DNA of 64,000 bases from NCBI GenBank assembly GCA_047967505.1, contig CM106539.1; one strand, 5' to 3'. This document shows, one piece after another, positions 12,501-24,500 of this stretch. The notes beneath the pieces were generated by a model. It did not search any database. It had not been told where the DNA came from and saw nothing but the letters and a program-made list of their open reading frames with translations. Within the stretch, counting starts at the first letter, position 1. Each line of letters begins with the position of its first letter. The translations under genes were made by a program, and so were the position numbers. Source of the stretch: Dipteris shenzhenensis (taxonomy: Eukaryota > Polypodiophyta > Polypodiopsida > Gleicheniales).

Positions 12501-15500
12501 GTAGCCCTATTAGTCAAATAATCTCCCACCTATGACTAGCTCATGCTCTTTAGTTGCCACCAATCTCCTACATGAATCGATATGGACCCCTCAGGACAAA
12601 CGGATTGTAAGGAGGACCGAGATCTCATGTCGTGGCTAAGACATTGTGTGCTGATCAATGACTTGATACCCTTGGCCCTCGAGAAGATCTAGAGCCCAAA
12701 AGAAGCCCAATACATAGCTGCAAGTCTGACCTATTTTTGAGTGACAAGAGCAAAATCTTCATATATTGTGGAGAGCCAACTGAGATAGTTCATCGCATGT
12801 ATATCTTTTTCAGGACTTGACTTTTTGTTGAGACAGATGCTTAGGATAGACCCACCACGGCAAACTCCTCCCTTATGAGACTAGAGTGTCACCACTCCAA
12901 GTTATGTTGTCTGTAAACCGATCACCTATGTAAAGAGAAACCAATAACACTGTCTAGCTCAATGGTGACCCCTCTCCACAAGAGTGTGTTGTGACCAAAA
13001 GTGTCCATAAACTTGGACAGCTCATAAATGTAGAGGCCAAACAAAATTTTCCACACACACAACTTAGCTTAACCCCTATAATAATATTGATTTCCTCTAT
13101 CTATACTCCTGTTGTCCGAACCTAGCCAATACACCCTCTTGCAATCTGTACATCATATAGTGCTGCAACTACCCAGATAGTCAAATAATCTCTTGATTAG
13201 GCAAGCACAAGGCACAGTGTCAATGCTTTCCTGAAATTCATAAGGCAATAGTCCACCATGTGCAGTCTTGCCTAGCCATCCTCAATGATGCTTTGAGAGT
13301 AAAATGTGGTTCAGCCTAGACTTGTTGCAGCGGAAGTTTGCCTACCCATGCGCTATTTGTCCTATTTCCTCTGTAATGTTGCTGATCTGTCTTTCCAGTA
13401 CGGCACCATAAACCTTGGCGATGACATGACCAATCATGACCATGTGGTAGTGTAGACCCATGGGGTCCTCTACCCGGAGGTTGGTATCATGTATTCCTTT
13501 GTCTTGAACATAGAGCACGATTTTAGTAAAGCTATCCAACAAGCGATTAGCACCGATTTCCTCACACCTGGATCCTTAATACCATTGTCTCGATCTTTTG
13601 GCTATCCCATGAGCCTGGAAAACTACACGACCATTATGATTGGGCATGTCATGCCCAAGGTTTATGCCTCAACACACTCAAGTTAGTAGAACGGGAGGGT
13701 TTCAGAGCTGTTAAGATTTCAAGTATACCATGCAATGATCGACCACATTTTCACACGGAGAGGTGGCATTGAGGAGGTTAGGGCACGGAAGCAGAGGGCT
13801 TACTATTGCTTTGTGCAGACTTTTGACATGGTGCTACAAGCTTGACTACTCAAGTGACTACATGATTTAGAGAATAGCCAAGACATCATTTGGATAGTCC
13901 GGACACTCTATGAGTGGGTATCACACAAAGTCAAGACGACAATTGGATGGACAAAGGAGCTCATGAGCAAGTTTGGGGTCTAATAGGGTTGCCCTTTATC
14001 ATTGACTTTGTTTGGCCTATACATTGATGATCTCAAGTCATGCATCATGACAATAGGCAAATCATGCTCACTTTTAGTCAGATCTTTGATTTCGATATTG
14101 TATGTAGAAACTTGACCCCCTTGAGCTCTCGTGGTACAATCTTCTATAGGAGTATACTCTTCTCCTCGATCGAGGATGTCCAGCAATACTTGGATTCACT
14201 TCAAACTTTTTATGAGACACATGACCTGAAGATCAACCTCGGACAAACTAAGGCTATGATCTTTAACACGTCTCGAATATCCGTCTATCAAGAAAAGTTC
14301 ACCTTCAATGGGTCAGCCAAAATGAGGAGGAATTACTAAACATTCTATTTGATTCAAGGACCTTTGGCAGAAGTTTCTTGAGTAGAGGCATCGTTTCCCC
14401 TCATTGAACCAGCCATCTGGCACGCATATGCACGCGTCCTCCTCTATGACATCTCTCACCACCCGACACCAGACCTTTCATAGCTACCTCACCCTACCTC
14501 TTGTTCCATTTTCACCACCGTTGATATCAAACACGCATCCCTAAAGCTACACAATGAACAAGCCAAAGATCATGAGTGGTTATGCATTAGTACCCTAAAT
14601 TGAAAGCAATGACGGTCAAGGCTGGCAAGCGCAACATACCCTCTATTCAGTCAAGCCTACATAGATGGTCTCATCATTGAGGTTTTTCCTACAAAGAAAA
14701 CTCCCAAGTACTTTTAAGACGCAAAATCTCAATTGGTCTGAAGAGACCATTTTGCATCCAAGTAGCCCGATTGGAAAACAACCTGACGACAAATTATTTG
14801 GTAGGTCACATCAATAGTCTATATTCCTATGATACCAACTATCCAATAACAATGCTTTATGCTCTTGACGAAATATCATAGGACGAAATGAACTTGTTCG
14901 CAATGGTGTGATATTCCCGTTTGCTCTCCACCTAAGAAACCTCATCAAAATGGAGTTGTGGATTATGCCAGAGAGCTGTGCGCTTGTGTATTGCCGCCAG
15001 CTGAGCTTGGGTTTCTTTTAAGCACATCAACAAGAGCTGGTCTCTATTAGGTCGCATCCTACACCCCAGGCCCCCTCAGTCCCATGCTCGTGTACCCCTA
15101 GAATAGTGGTCACAAAAATGATGGCATCAACGACAATAGATGGGGTACGGGAAACCCTGCGAACTCTGATTTTGAGAGCCTTACTAGCTCTTTGTTGCTA
15201 CTTAAGTAAGGTGTCTCAAACAGCTGCCTTCGCAGACTCTCATTTCACTACATTCTGTTGGAAATGACCCAAACAGAGGGTATCCCGCAACAGGAGACTT
15301 ATAAAGCATCCCACGAATTACACGCGAAAGTGTTTAACTATAGAATCCAAAACTTGTTTCCTTGTGTACTCCACAAACATGTGTCTGTGTGCAAGCCAGC
15401 AAGTAGCCAATGTTTCACAAAAGATATCAAACCAACCAAAATATATTTCCGTCCAACTGGACACAATACAGAAGAAGTCTAGAGTCCTACCAAACCGTGG

Positions 15501-18500
15501 TCCTCTGTCCTTATCCCAAAAAGTGTCGTCCTACTACCTCTGTGGCACGTCTAGATCCCTAGGCCCGTGTGCTCCTTGCCGAGCTTTTGTAGACTTTAGT
15601 CTCCATTCCTGATCCCTACACCTTGCTGCCTATCTGTCAGCCTAGGCGTGTGTAGCTTTCTGTGAGCTATGTCTACAGGTCCTTTGCCACCTCCCTTGGA
15701 CTTGTGGAAGCCCTTCTGGCTGAACTTCTTCTGCTCCAATCTGCTCTTAGTCTGTAACAGCCGACTGGTGGGGGAACATTCTTTGATGCATGGCTGGCCC
15801 TGCCTGCCCACGTGTCGGGATACCACTGGCCCAAGCACTCCTGCCCATAAACCGGCCCTGTTTCAGGCCCAAACACCCCTCCAAGTATGCGCAACCATAG
15901 GAGCGCCTATTCCCTGCAAATCCGCCTCTGTCCAGGGCACTTTCAGCCCCTAGATCCCAGGCAGCATATCCGTACAGCCTTGTAGCAGATCCGTACCTGT
16001 CCTGTCTGACATCCGCACATATTGCACCACCTCAGCACTAATCTGTAGCAGCCTGTTCTACCCTGCAGCATCCTTACAGCCTGCATGGCATTTCCGTACA
16101 GACACAGGCCTCCAAGGCGACCCTCCCTTGCTAGGTATGTTTTCTTTTGTGTTGCCCACATGGCAGCCTACTTGCTGCCCATGTGGCACTCCCGTATTTT
16201 TCTTATGTGCTGTGAGTTTTCTACCCACATGGTAGCCTTGGTACTGCCCGCAGCCCCTAGCCCTATGGTCCCCCCCCACTCTCCTCATATGGGGGCTTAT
16301 AGATGGGGAGGCGACTGGACCACTTCCAACACCCCTCTCACCGACACATCTTGCCCCGATGCCAACCCATCGATGAAGATACTCTAGTAGCTTGTGTCGT
16401 AGCCCTCTAGTACACTTTGATGTCAACGTCACTTCTTGGCTTTTCATCCCATGGCTCTTGTTCCACCAGGTCCGCTTCCGCATAAGCACACCACCATGGT
16501 ACACAAGTCCATCCTTGGTAACACTAGATAGCACCACCTCCTTCACTCACATACCCCCCCTTCAAACTCAAGCACTCCACACTAGCATCCTCCAACTGTC
16601 CCCCTCATTATACAAGTCCTCCAGGCACCATGCTCCCAAGGTCTGTTTCAATCAATCCTCCATCTGACAAGGTCTGCAACCAAATAACATACACGAGGAA
16701 TCAAATCCCAAGCATAAATCTAGATTACCTGGACCATCAGCTTCCATGTGTAGTCTTGTGATGTCCCCCTCTAAGTCACAGCATCCTCCTCTGTGTGAGC
16801 AATACCAGCCAAGCACCTAGATGGCTTCAGGCACTCAATGCTGTCCTTCATCTTCACAAAGGTTCATGACTCCTCATTTGGCCATCTCTCAATGTGAAAC
16901 ATCCTGGTGTCTACATAATTTACCTGAACAACACGAGATGTCACCAAGAAAGGCTCCTATGTGACCACCACATTAGTTTTTTACTCCTCTGGCTCTGAGC
17001 TAGCCTCCTTCTTCCTCTTATGAGCCTTCTTCAAAATGTCCTGGCTCATCACAGTAGAAGCACTTATACCTAGATGAATCCAGGAACATTCCCAAACTCA
17101 TCCTCTTAAAACACAACATAGTGCAGTTTCAATCTCACGATAGTCACTCATAAGATTGGAAACCATAAACTCCATCACGCATAGCAGGGACTAGCTACTA
17201 TGGCATCCCCACTGACGTCATCAACGCCCAACAGTGGGTGTAGACCATAGTATAAAAATATGCTCTCACACATACAAATCCACACACCCACATACTTGAG
17301 CATCCATTTATACAAAGTCTTCGTATTGAGTTTCTGCCATCACTCCGGAGGTGAAGGGCAAACTCAGCCATGACGAAGGCTAGCACTAAAGGAGAAGGCT
17401 AATCAAAAATTAGTCCCAAATCTCTTCATTCAAGCTACAACTGCTTGTGAAGTCTAAACAATTTCATTTTAGTCTCTCCCAAACGAGCATCTAAATCACA
17501 GTAGAAGCACTTCTTTTCTTTCTTCTTGTTTTCTTCATCTGAACCGTCCACTCCATCATCAGACTTGTCTTTCTTGGGCTTGCCTCTGCCAGGCTTAACC
17601 AACTAATGGTGACTACCAGTCCATTCTTTCACTGTAAATTCGCAGATTGGTGTCACAACTCTGATGGGTATGCAATGATGGTTACTCATCTTGCTGAGAG
17701 AGGAATACAGATGCCTACCCAATGGAGATTGCTTCTTCTAGCTCAAGTTTACCCTTGATAATAATGAGAATTCTTTTTTGGATGCTCTTAATGCTGATGC
17801 TGTGCCAACTATTGCAACATCACGGCAGAATATAAAGGACAGTGGATGTCTCACTGCAGCAGATGTGCGTGCAGCACTAGGGAACCTTTCTGTTTTCTGT
17901 CTGAGTTATGGCTGATTTTCCTAGCATGCTCTTCAGTATTCAAGTGCTGAGCTTTCAGAATTGACTCACAGGGTAAAACAGGCGTTGGTACTACCCATGC
18001 AACTGTTTATGTGCCTGTCCAGACTTGTACTCAGTGCATCTGCTGATACAGAAACAACAATGGAGGCAGGTGGATGTGAGACATTATCTCAAGGTGCCTT
18101 GATACATCCCAGGGAAAAAATATCTCGTATTCATGATGAGCCAGCAGATACAGATCCAAAGAAATTGGAGATTCCAAAGGGTGCATCACTGGTTTCCACA
18201 GATCAGGTTTTCGAAGAGTTGCCTCCAATGGATGAGCAGGGTCCAATTCAGTACATACCTGAAAGAATTATGGGATTCAGGGACAGGATACTCAGAAATA
18301 GATCTTATACTGAATATTACATTAAATTTAAGGGCTTACCTGATGATGAGTCATCCTGTCAGCCATCATCAATAGTAGAGCAGTATCCACGTCTGTTAGA
18401 AATCAACCCAACAGAGGGTACACGCAGCGGAAGACTTATAGTAATGCCCAGGAGCTCACAGAGTGTGCGGTGTGGGTGTGGAATCACAGACTTCTTTACT

Positions 18501-21500
18501 TATGTGCATTCAATAGATGTGCAGACTCATCAATAGACAATGAACCAACCAGATAGAGAAACCACCTTAAATATATATTTCCGTCCACAAATATGGACAC
18601 AATACAAAAGAGACAGATCCAGAGTCCCACCAATGGTGTGGTCCTCTGATCTTACCACAAAGTCCTCCTCCTATCTGCTGGCTATCTCTAGACTCGAGTC
18701 CGCGTGCTCCACCTCGAGCTTCTGTAGACTTTCCGTCCAGAATGATCCTCTCCACCTTGCTGTCTGGAAACCAGCCTAGGTGGGCAGCCTCCTGCAAGCT
18801 AAGTCTGCAGCACAAGGTACTTCTTTCTCCTCCTGACTATAGGCCCAAAGGTAGCCCTGCTGCTGCTCCTGCTGCTGGTGGACTGGCTGCTCCAGATGAT
18901 GATTAAATGAGGCCTGAATGCCCTCTTTATATAGGCCCCAAGGGCCTGGCCAGCCAACCGACCCAGCAGCCGTAGAAAGGGCCGACTGCTGGTTGGTTCA
19001 GCCCCCTGCCCCTGGCCGACCAAAACCGACCCCACAGCTTCCCATTTATGGGACTGTGGGCTGCCCTTTTGGGGCTCTCATTACAAGGGTCCTTGGCCCA
19101 TCTTTCAAGGGCAGATGCCCTATATATACAGGGTCCAGCCCAGCCTCTGCTCCCCCCGCCTTGCCACGTGGCCCTGCGCCACTGTTTGCCTCCATGTGAG
19201 GCCTGTTCCAGCCTGCTGTGCTGGCCTGCTGTCATTGCGCCTTGTCTAGGGCTTGCTGCAGGTCTAGATCCTGCCTGCAACCCTTGCCATCCGGGTCGCC
19301 TATTCCGTGACTGCATCCTACCATGAAGACGCCTTGAGCTGCCTCTGCCAGGCCCTTCACTAGCACCTAGGTACCATGCTTGTGTGCTTAGGTTCACCCC
19401 CCCCCCATGCTCTCCTCATATGGGGGCTTACAGATGGGGAGGTGACCTTTCCAACACCCCCTCTCACCGACACATCTCGGCCCAATGCCAACACGTCGAT
19501 GAAAATGCTCCAGTAACTCCCTGCTCGTAGTCCTCTGGAACCTTTTGGTGTCGAAATCTTTTCCTGGCTTTTCATCCAGTGGCTCCTGCTCCACCAGGTC
19601 CGGTTCCGCTTCCGCACACCATCCTGGTACACAGGTCCATCTTTGGTAGCACCTCCTGGTACCACCTCCTTTAGTCACGTTCCCGCCTCTGAACTCGAGC
19701 AATCCAGCTGACTCGATCTTCCAGTCGTCCCCCTCATAATGAGTGAACAACCTGGAGTCTTCCAGGCACCATGCTCTGAGGGTCTGTTTCAACCCGTCCT
19801 TCCTTTGGCAAGGTCTGCAACCAATGAATATTTCCAGATAACCTGGACCATGAACTCTCACTAAGTTCTCAAGCAGGTACTCTTCTGGCTTCAGTACTCT
19901 TTGTCCATCACCTTCTAGCAATCTGCGTCCAAGATTTGAAGAAGCACCAATACTTTCCCTTCTGCCTTCGAAGAAGGCCAATTCCTTCCAAACTCTTATC
20001 ACCTGAGACAAATGAAGAGCAGAGTCTCTCCACAGCATGCTATAAAGGCTCAAATGCAGAATATCAAATACATACCAGACTGTTGTACTGCCTGAATGTT
20101 CGCTCTGAAAGCAAACCCTGTACCTCAATGAGGCACCCGCCAAGATCCTGTGTAATCCTGTACTGTCCCCTTCTGAAATCCAGCATCCATCTGACCATGA
20201 GACCCCAGGGCTTTCCATAGAATCCACCCTCGTGTCAGTGTCAATAGCCACACACCTGGAAGGTACCAAGCGCTCCATACTGTCCTTCACCTTCACAAAG
20301 GCATCTGACTCCTCGTCGACCCACATCTCTATGTCAGACATCCTTACTGTGATTTCTGGATCAACATATCTAACCTCGATAACACACGGTGATGTCACCA
20401 GGAACAATTCTTCGATTACCACATTTGCTTTGGCCTTTCCCTCTGGATCTGGGTCAGACTCCTGTTTGTTTTTCAGATCCGCCTTTTTCTTTCTGCAGTC
20501 CTTTGCAAAATGTCCGAGCGTATCACAATAGAAACACTTCTTCTTGTGCTTTCTCTTCGAAGTCCCCTCGTCGTCAGAGTCATCTTTATTGGACTTGCCA
20601 CTGTTAGGCTTGCCCTTTCATTTGCCAGCGGAATCCTTCACCAGCATCGCCTTGTCATCTTTATCCTCGTTGTAGAGCTTCTCCCGAGCTTCCTCCTGTA
20701 GCAGTATGGGACAGAACTCCTCAAATGTCAGAGGTTTGGTCCTCTGTCCTGCTGTCACAGCCGTAACAAAGCTCTTGAAACTCCGAGGCAATCTCCTCAG
20801 TACCATCAAGGCCAGATGGCATGAGTCTGTCTTCTGACCAATTGCTGCTAGCTGATCCCGCACCACCTTGACCTTCGTCAAATGGCTATGTACCGTATCG
20901 CCTTCTTCCATATCAAGATTGTAGAGTTGATGCTGAAGAAGCACAATCCGGGAGGTATTGTCTGTCTCATACAGATCCTTCACGGTGGCCCACGCCTCTA
21001 CTAACGTCTCGGCCAGCTGGATATGCGGAAGAACGGAGTCCGCCGTAGTCCCTATGATTATTGCCAGGGCATGGGCATCTCTTTCTTCCCAAGCTTCAAG
21101 CTCCTCTCTGTCTACTGCCATGAGTACCTCCCCTTTACTGTCCACCATGTCCTCCGGCTTCGACTCCTCTCCCGTGGTCAGCTTCCACAACTTCCAAGCC
21201 ACTAAATGACTCCGGATCTTCACTTTCCAGATCGGGTAATTAGTCCCGTCCAGGTTCCCAGACTCTCCAAAGTTAGGGATAGTGAAAGAGAGAAAAATGA
21301 AGGAGGAGGAAGGGAAAGCAGGGGCTGAAGAGGCTGTAGAGGTCGACATCTCTGCTGTATATACCACGCAGCAAAGTCAACCAAACTCAATTTCAGTAAA
21401 CCAGAACTCTGAACGCACCCAACTGAACCTGAGTCACCCTCCTTCTCGCAAGGGCACAATCCTCCAGTCGTGGAAGTCGATTCCCTAGAGCTTCTAAATC

Positions 21501-24500
21501 AGGGTCGTCCTTCAGCAAGGTCCCTGCCTTCAGGCTCCCACACCTGTGAGCCTCCTACTTGGGCTCTAATACCATGTTAGAAATCAACCCAACAGAGGGT
21601 ACACGCAGCGGAAGACTTATAGTAATGCCCAGGAGCTCACAGAGTGTGCGGTGTGGGTGTGGAATCACAGACTTCTTTACTTATGTGCATTCAATAGATG
21701 TGCAGACTCATCAATAGACAATGAACCAACCAGATAGAGAAACCACCTTAAATATATATTTCCGTCCACAAATATGGACACAATACAAAAGAGACAGATC
21801 CAGAGTCCCACCAATGGTGTGGTCCTCTGATCTTACCACAAAGTCCTTCTCCTATCTGCTGGCTATCTCTAGACTCGAGTCCGCGTGCTCCACCTCGAGC
21901 TTCTGTAGACTTTCCGTCCAGAATGATCCTCTCCACCTTGCTGTCTGGAAACCAGCCTAGGTGGGCAGCCTCCTGCAAGCTAAGTCTGCAGCACAAGGTA
22001 CTTCTTTCTCCTCCTGACTATAGGCCCAAAGGTAGCCCTGCTGCTGCTCCTTCTGCCGGTGGACTGGCTGCTCCAGATGATGATTAAATCAGGCCTGAGT
22101 GCCCTCTTTATATAGGCCCCAAGGGCCTGGCCAGCCAACCGACCCAGCAGCCCTAGAAAGGGCCGACTGCTGGTCGGTTCAGCAACCTGCCCCTGGCCGA
22201 CCAAAACCGACCCCACAGCTCCCCATTTATGGGACTGTGGGCTGCCCTTTTGGGGCTCTCATTACAAGGGTCCTTGGCCCATCTTTCAAGGGCAGATGCC
22301 CTATATATACAGGGTCCAGCCCAGCCTCTGCTCCCCCCACCTTGCCACGTGGCCCTGCGCCACTGTTTGCCTCCATGTGAGGCCTGTTCCAGCCTGCTGT
22401 GCTGGCCTGCTGTCATTGCGCCTTGTCCAGGGCTTGCTGCAGGTCGAGATCCTGCCTGCAACCCTTGCCATCCGGGTCGCCTATTCCGCGACTGCATCCT
22501 GCCATGAAGACGCCTTGAGCTGCCTCTGCCAGGCCCTTCACTAGCACCTGGGTACCATGCTTTTGTGCTTAGGTTCACCCCCCCCATGCTCTCCTCATAT
22601 GGGGGCTTACAGATGGGGAGGTGACCTTTCCAACAACGTCTACTCAGCTGATCTCTTGACAGATTTGAGCCTCAGCCTGATGGATGGATTTTCTGGAATC
22701 TCAATCCTACACTTATTGTGCAATGCTCTGTATACTACCATCATTGTTGCTGCAAACATGTTTTGACCAGAAATGAGTTACTTTTCCATTTCTATCATTG
22801 TAATTCCCTGTTACAGCCATTGCAAATTCGAGGGCAAATTTCTTTTGGGCCCAGGGGACTCTAACAAAGGGTAAATTTACTTACTTAGTTTTTAGAATGG
22901 TGGGCCTTTTAATGGCTTGTAAATAAATAGTTCTTTAAGTAGGGGGAGCCATAAGTTGCCACGTGGCATCATAGGCTGGCCATCCCATAAGTAGACTTGT
23001 AATTGATGCCATGCCCACACCTATAAAAGGGGGCCCTGCTGTACTATGTACCCATTCACTCTTAATGCAATCTTGTGGTCACTCATTTACAACTGAGCTT
23101 GACTAGCTCTAGGCTGAACTAGGTTGTTTTCTCCTAGCCTAGGAATCTCCCTTCCTAGCTCTGCTGCTGGTGCAGCCCCTCACTAGCTATGGATTTGCAC
23201 ACAAGTCCAGGTTTGATGGTTCAGCTCATGAATTTCTGTAACGTACATGCTGTCCTTTACCTTTGCATTCATTTGCTGCCATTTCTACATTACTAGGATG
23301 TTGAACTAGACCTAAACTAGCATGCTGTAGGCTAGTTTAGCTACACTAACCATGCGTAACTTGGATGATTCAGAGAAGTTCTCAGAGCCAAAAGCTACAT
23401 CAAATTGCCTGATGAGCTGCATGACCTTGACCATATTGGCCATTATAGGTGACAAATTTTACTGATTTGCCTCCTTCCTTAAACTCTCCTACCTCAAATG
23501 CCTTTGCTGCAGCTTGCTTCTGCTTCTCCCTTGTCTTCTTTCCAGCTTTGGAGCGTACAGGCTCAGAGGAAGAAGAGGAAGAACTGGAACTAGCAGAAGA
23601 GGAGCTTAAAGCAGTAGAAGAACTGGAGGAGGAAGAAGAGTTTTTCTTCTTCTTCTTTTTCTTGCTCTCCTGATGGGATTTCTTGCTCCTTTTAGAGACA
23701 TGCCCAGATGAAAAAGAAAGAGATGGACTGGGTGATCTTTTCCTGCTTGCCTCCTTCTGAGCTGCTACAGAAGGGGCCTTCTCTTGCTCTTTCTCTCCTG
23801 GGGAATTTTCCAACCTGCAAAAGCTCCTGGCCTCTGCAAGCTGTGCCAATAACTCCTGATAAGAGTCTTCATACCTGAGCCTTTTTCCCTCAACAGCCTG
23901 TGTATGACGCTGCTCTGCTGTCCCTACATCCCACGAAGAGGCGCGGCCTGGGGAAGAAGTGTAAGAAATACGGGAGCAAGAAAGCAAGGGAATGAGTACA
24001 CAAGTGGGAGTGAAGCTCTCACTGCTGGAGTGTGTTGCAATAGAAAATAAAAGATGTGCAAGTACAAAGGAAAGATATGCACACAACCCAAAGGATAGGT
24101 TTGTGCCTACTAAGCACACCTCTAAGCACAAAGTGCTAACTAGGCTAAAAACAGAGTGCCCCTAGCCTCAGAATGAGGTCACATGGGCTATTATTAGCCT
24201 GGGGGAAAAAAGCCTTCCATAAGGGAAGTAAAAACTGCCCCGGCCCACCTACCAACCACCAGCACTCCCATAGAAGGTACAAGTATGAAGATAAAAACCC
24301 AACAAACCCCCCTGGAGTGATGTGTGGTGTATGTACATATACAGGGATGTAGCCTCAATCACCGAAAGGAAGTAAGTTCAAAAGCTGTCGAAAGCTCTCA
24401 AACTTATCACGAGGTAATGCCTTGGTGAAGATGTCTGCTACATTGTCGTGTGTCGACACATGAGACATGCTGATCTCCCCTGCTAAGAGTCTCTCTCTGA

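Larger units (their letters stand above)
15256..17598 (-). mobile_element. Family A gag-only Copia-like element, truncated copy A2
   Basis: A minus-strand copy. The 3' LTR is 15256-16331, beginning (minus strand) TGTTGGAAGTGG next to the polypurine tract GGTGAGAGGGG. The internal region aligns with A3: the [18 protein letters not shown] block, then [15 protein letters not shown] near 16830, and Lys-rich sequence just before the zinc knuckle near 17500-17598. The capsid half of gag and the 5' LTR are missing; Gypsy sequence starts at about 17600. A 429 bp sequence interrupts it at 17066-17494. More diverged than A3, hence older. Confidence 0.72.
18394..22635 (-). mobile_element. Complete family A gag-only Copia-like LTR retrotransposon, copy A3
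   Basis: 4242 bp flanked by a perfect 5 bp target duplication ACGTC (18389-18393 and 22636-22640). The LTRs are 18394-19456 and 21575-22635, both TG...CA, differing by about 15-20 substitutions plus C-tract length (by eye). Next to the 5' LTR (right side) is TGGTATTAGAGCC, a tRNA-Met-type primer site; next to the 3' LTR is GGTGAGAGGGGG. The internal region encodes gag, a zinc knuckle and a downstream extension only. It has no protease, integrase, RT or RNase H, so it must be mobilised in trans. It fits the TR-GAG type of non-autonomous element. Confidence 0.9.

Noticed and set aside
18799-19397. ORFs on both strands in the LTR, duplicated at 21980-22587
   Set aside because: They repeat because the LTR is repeated; Pro/Ala/Gly-rich composition follows GC-rich LTR sequence.
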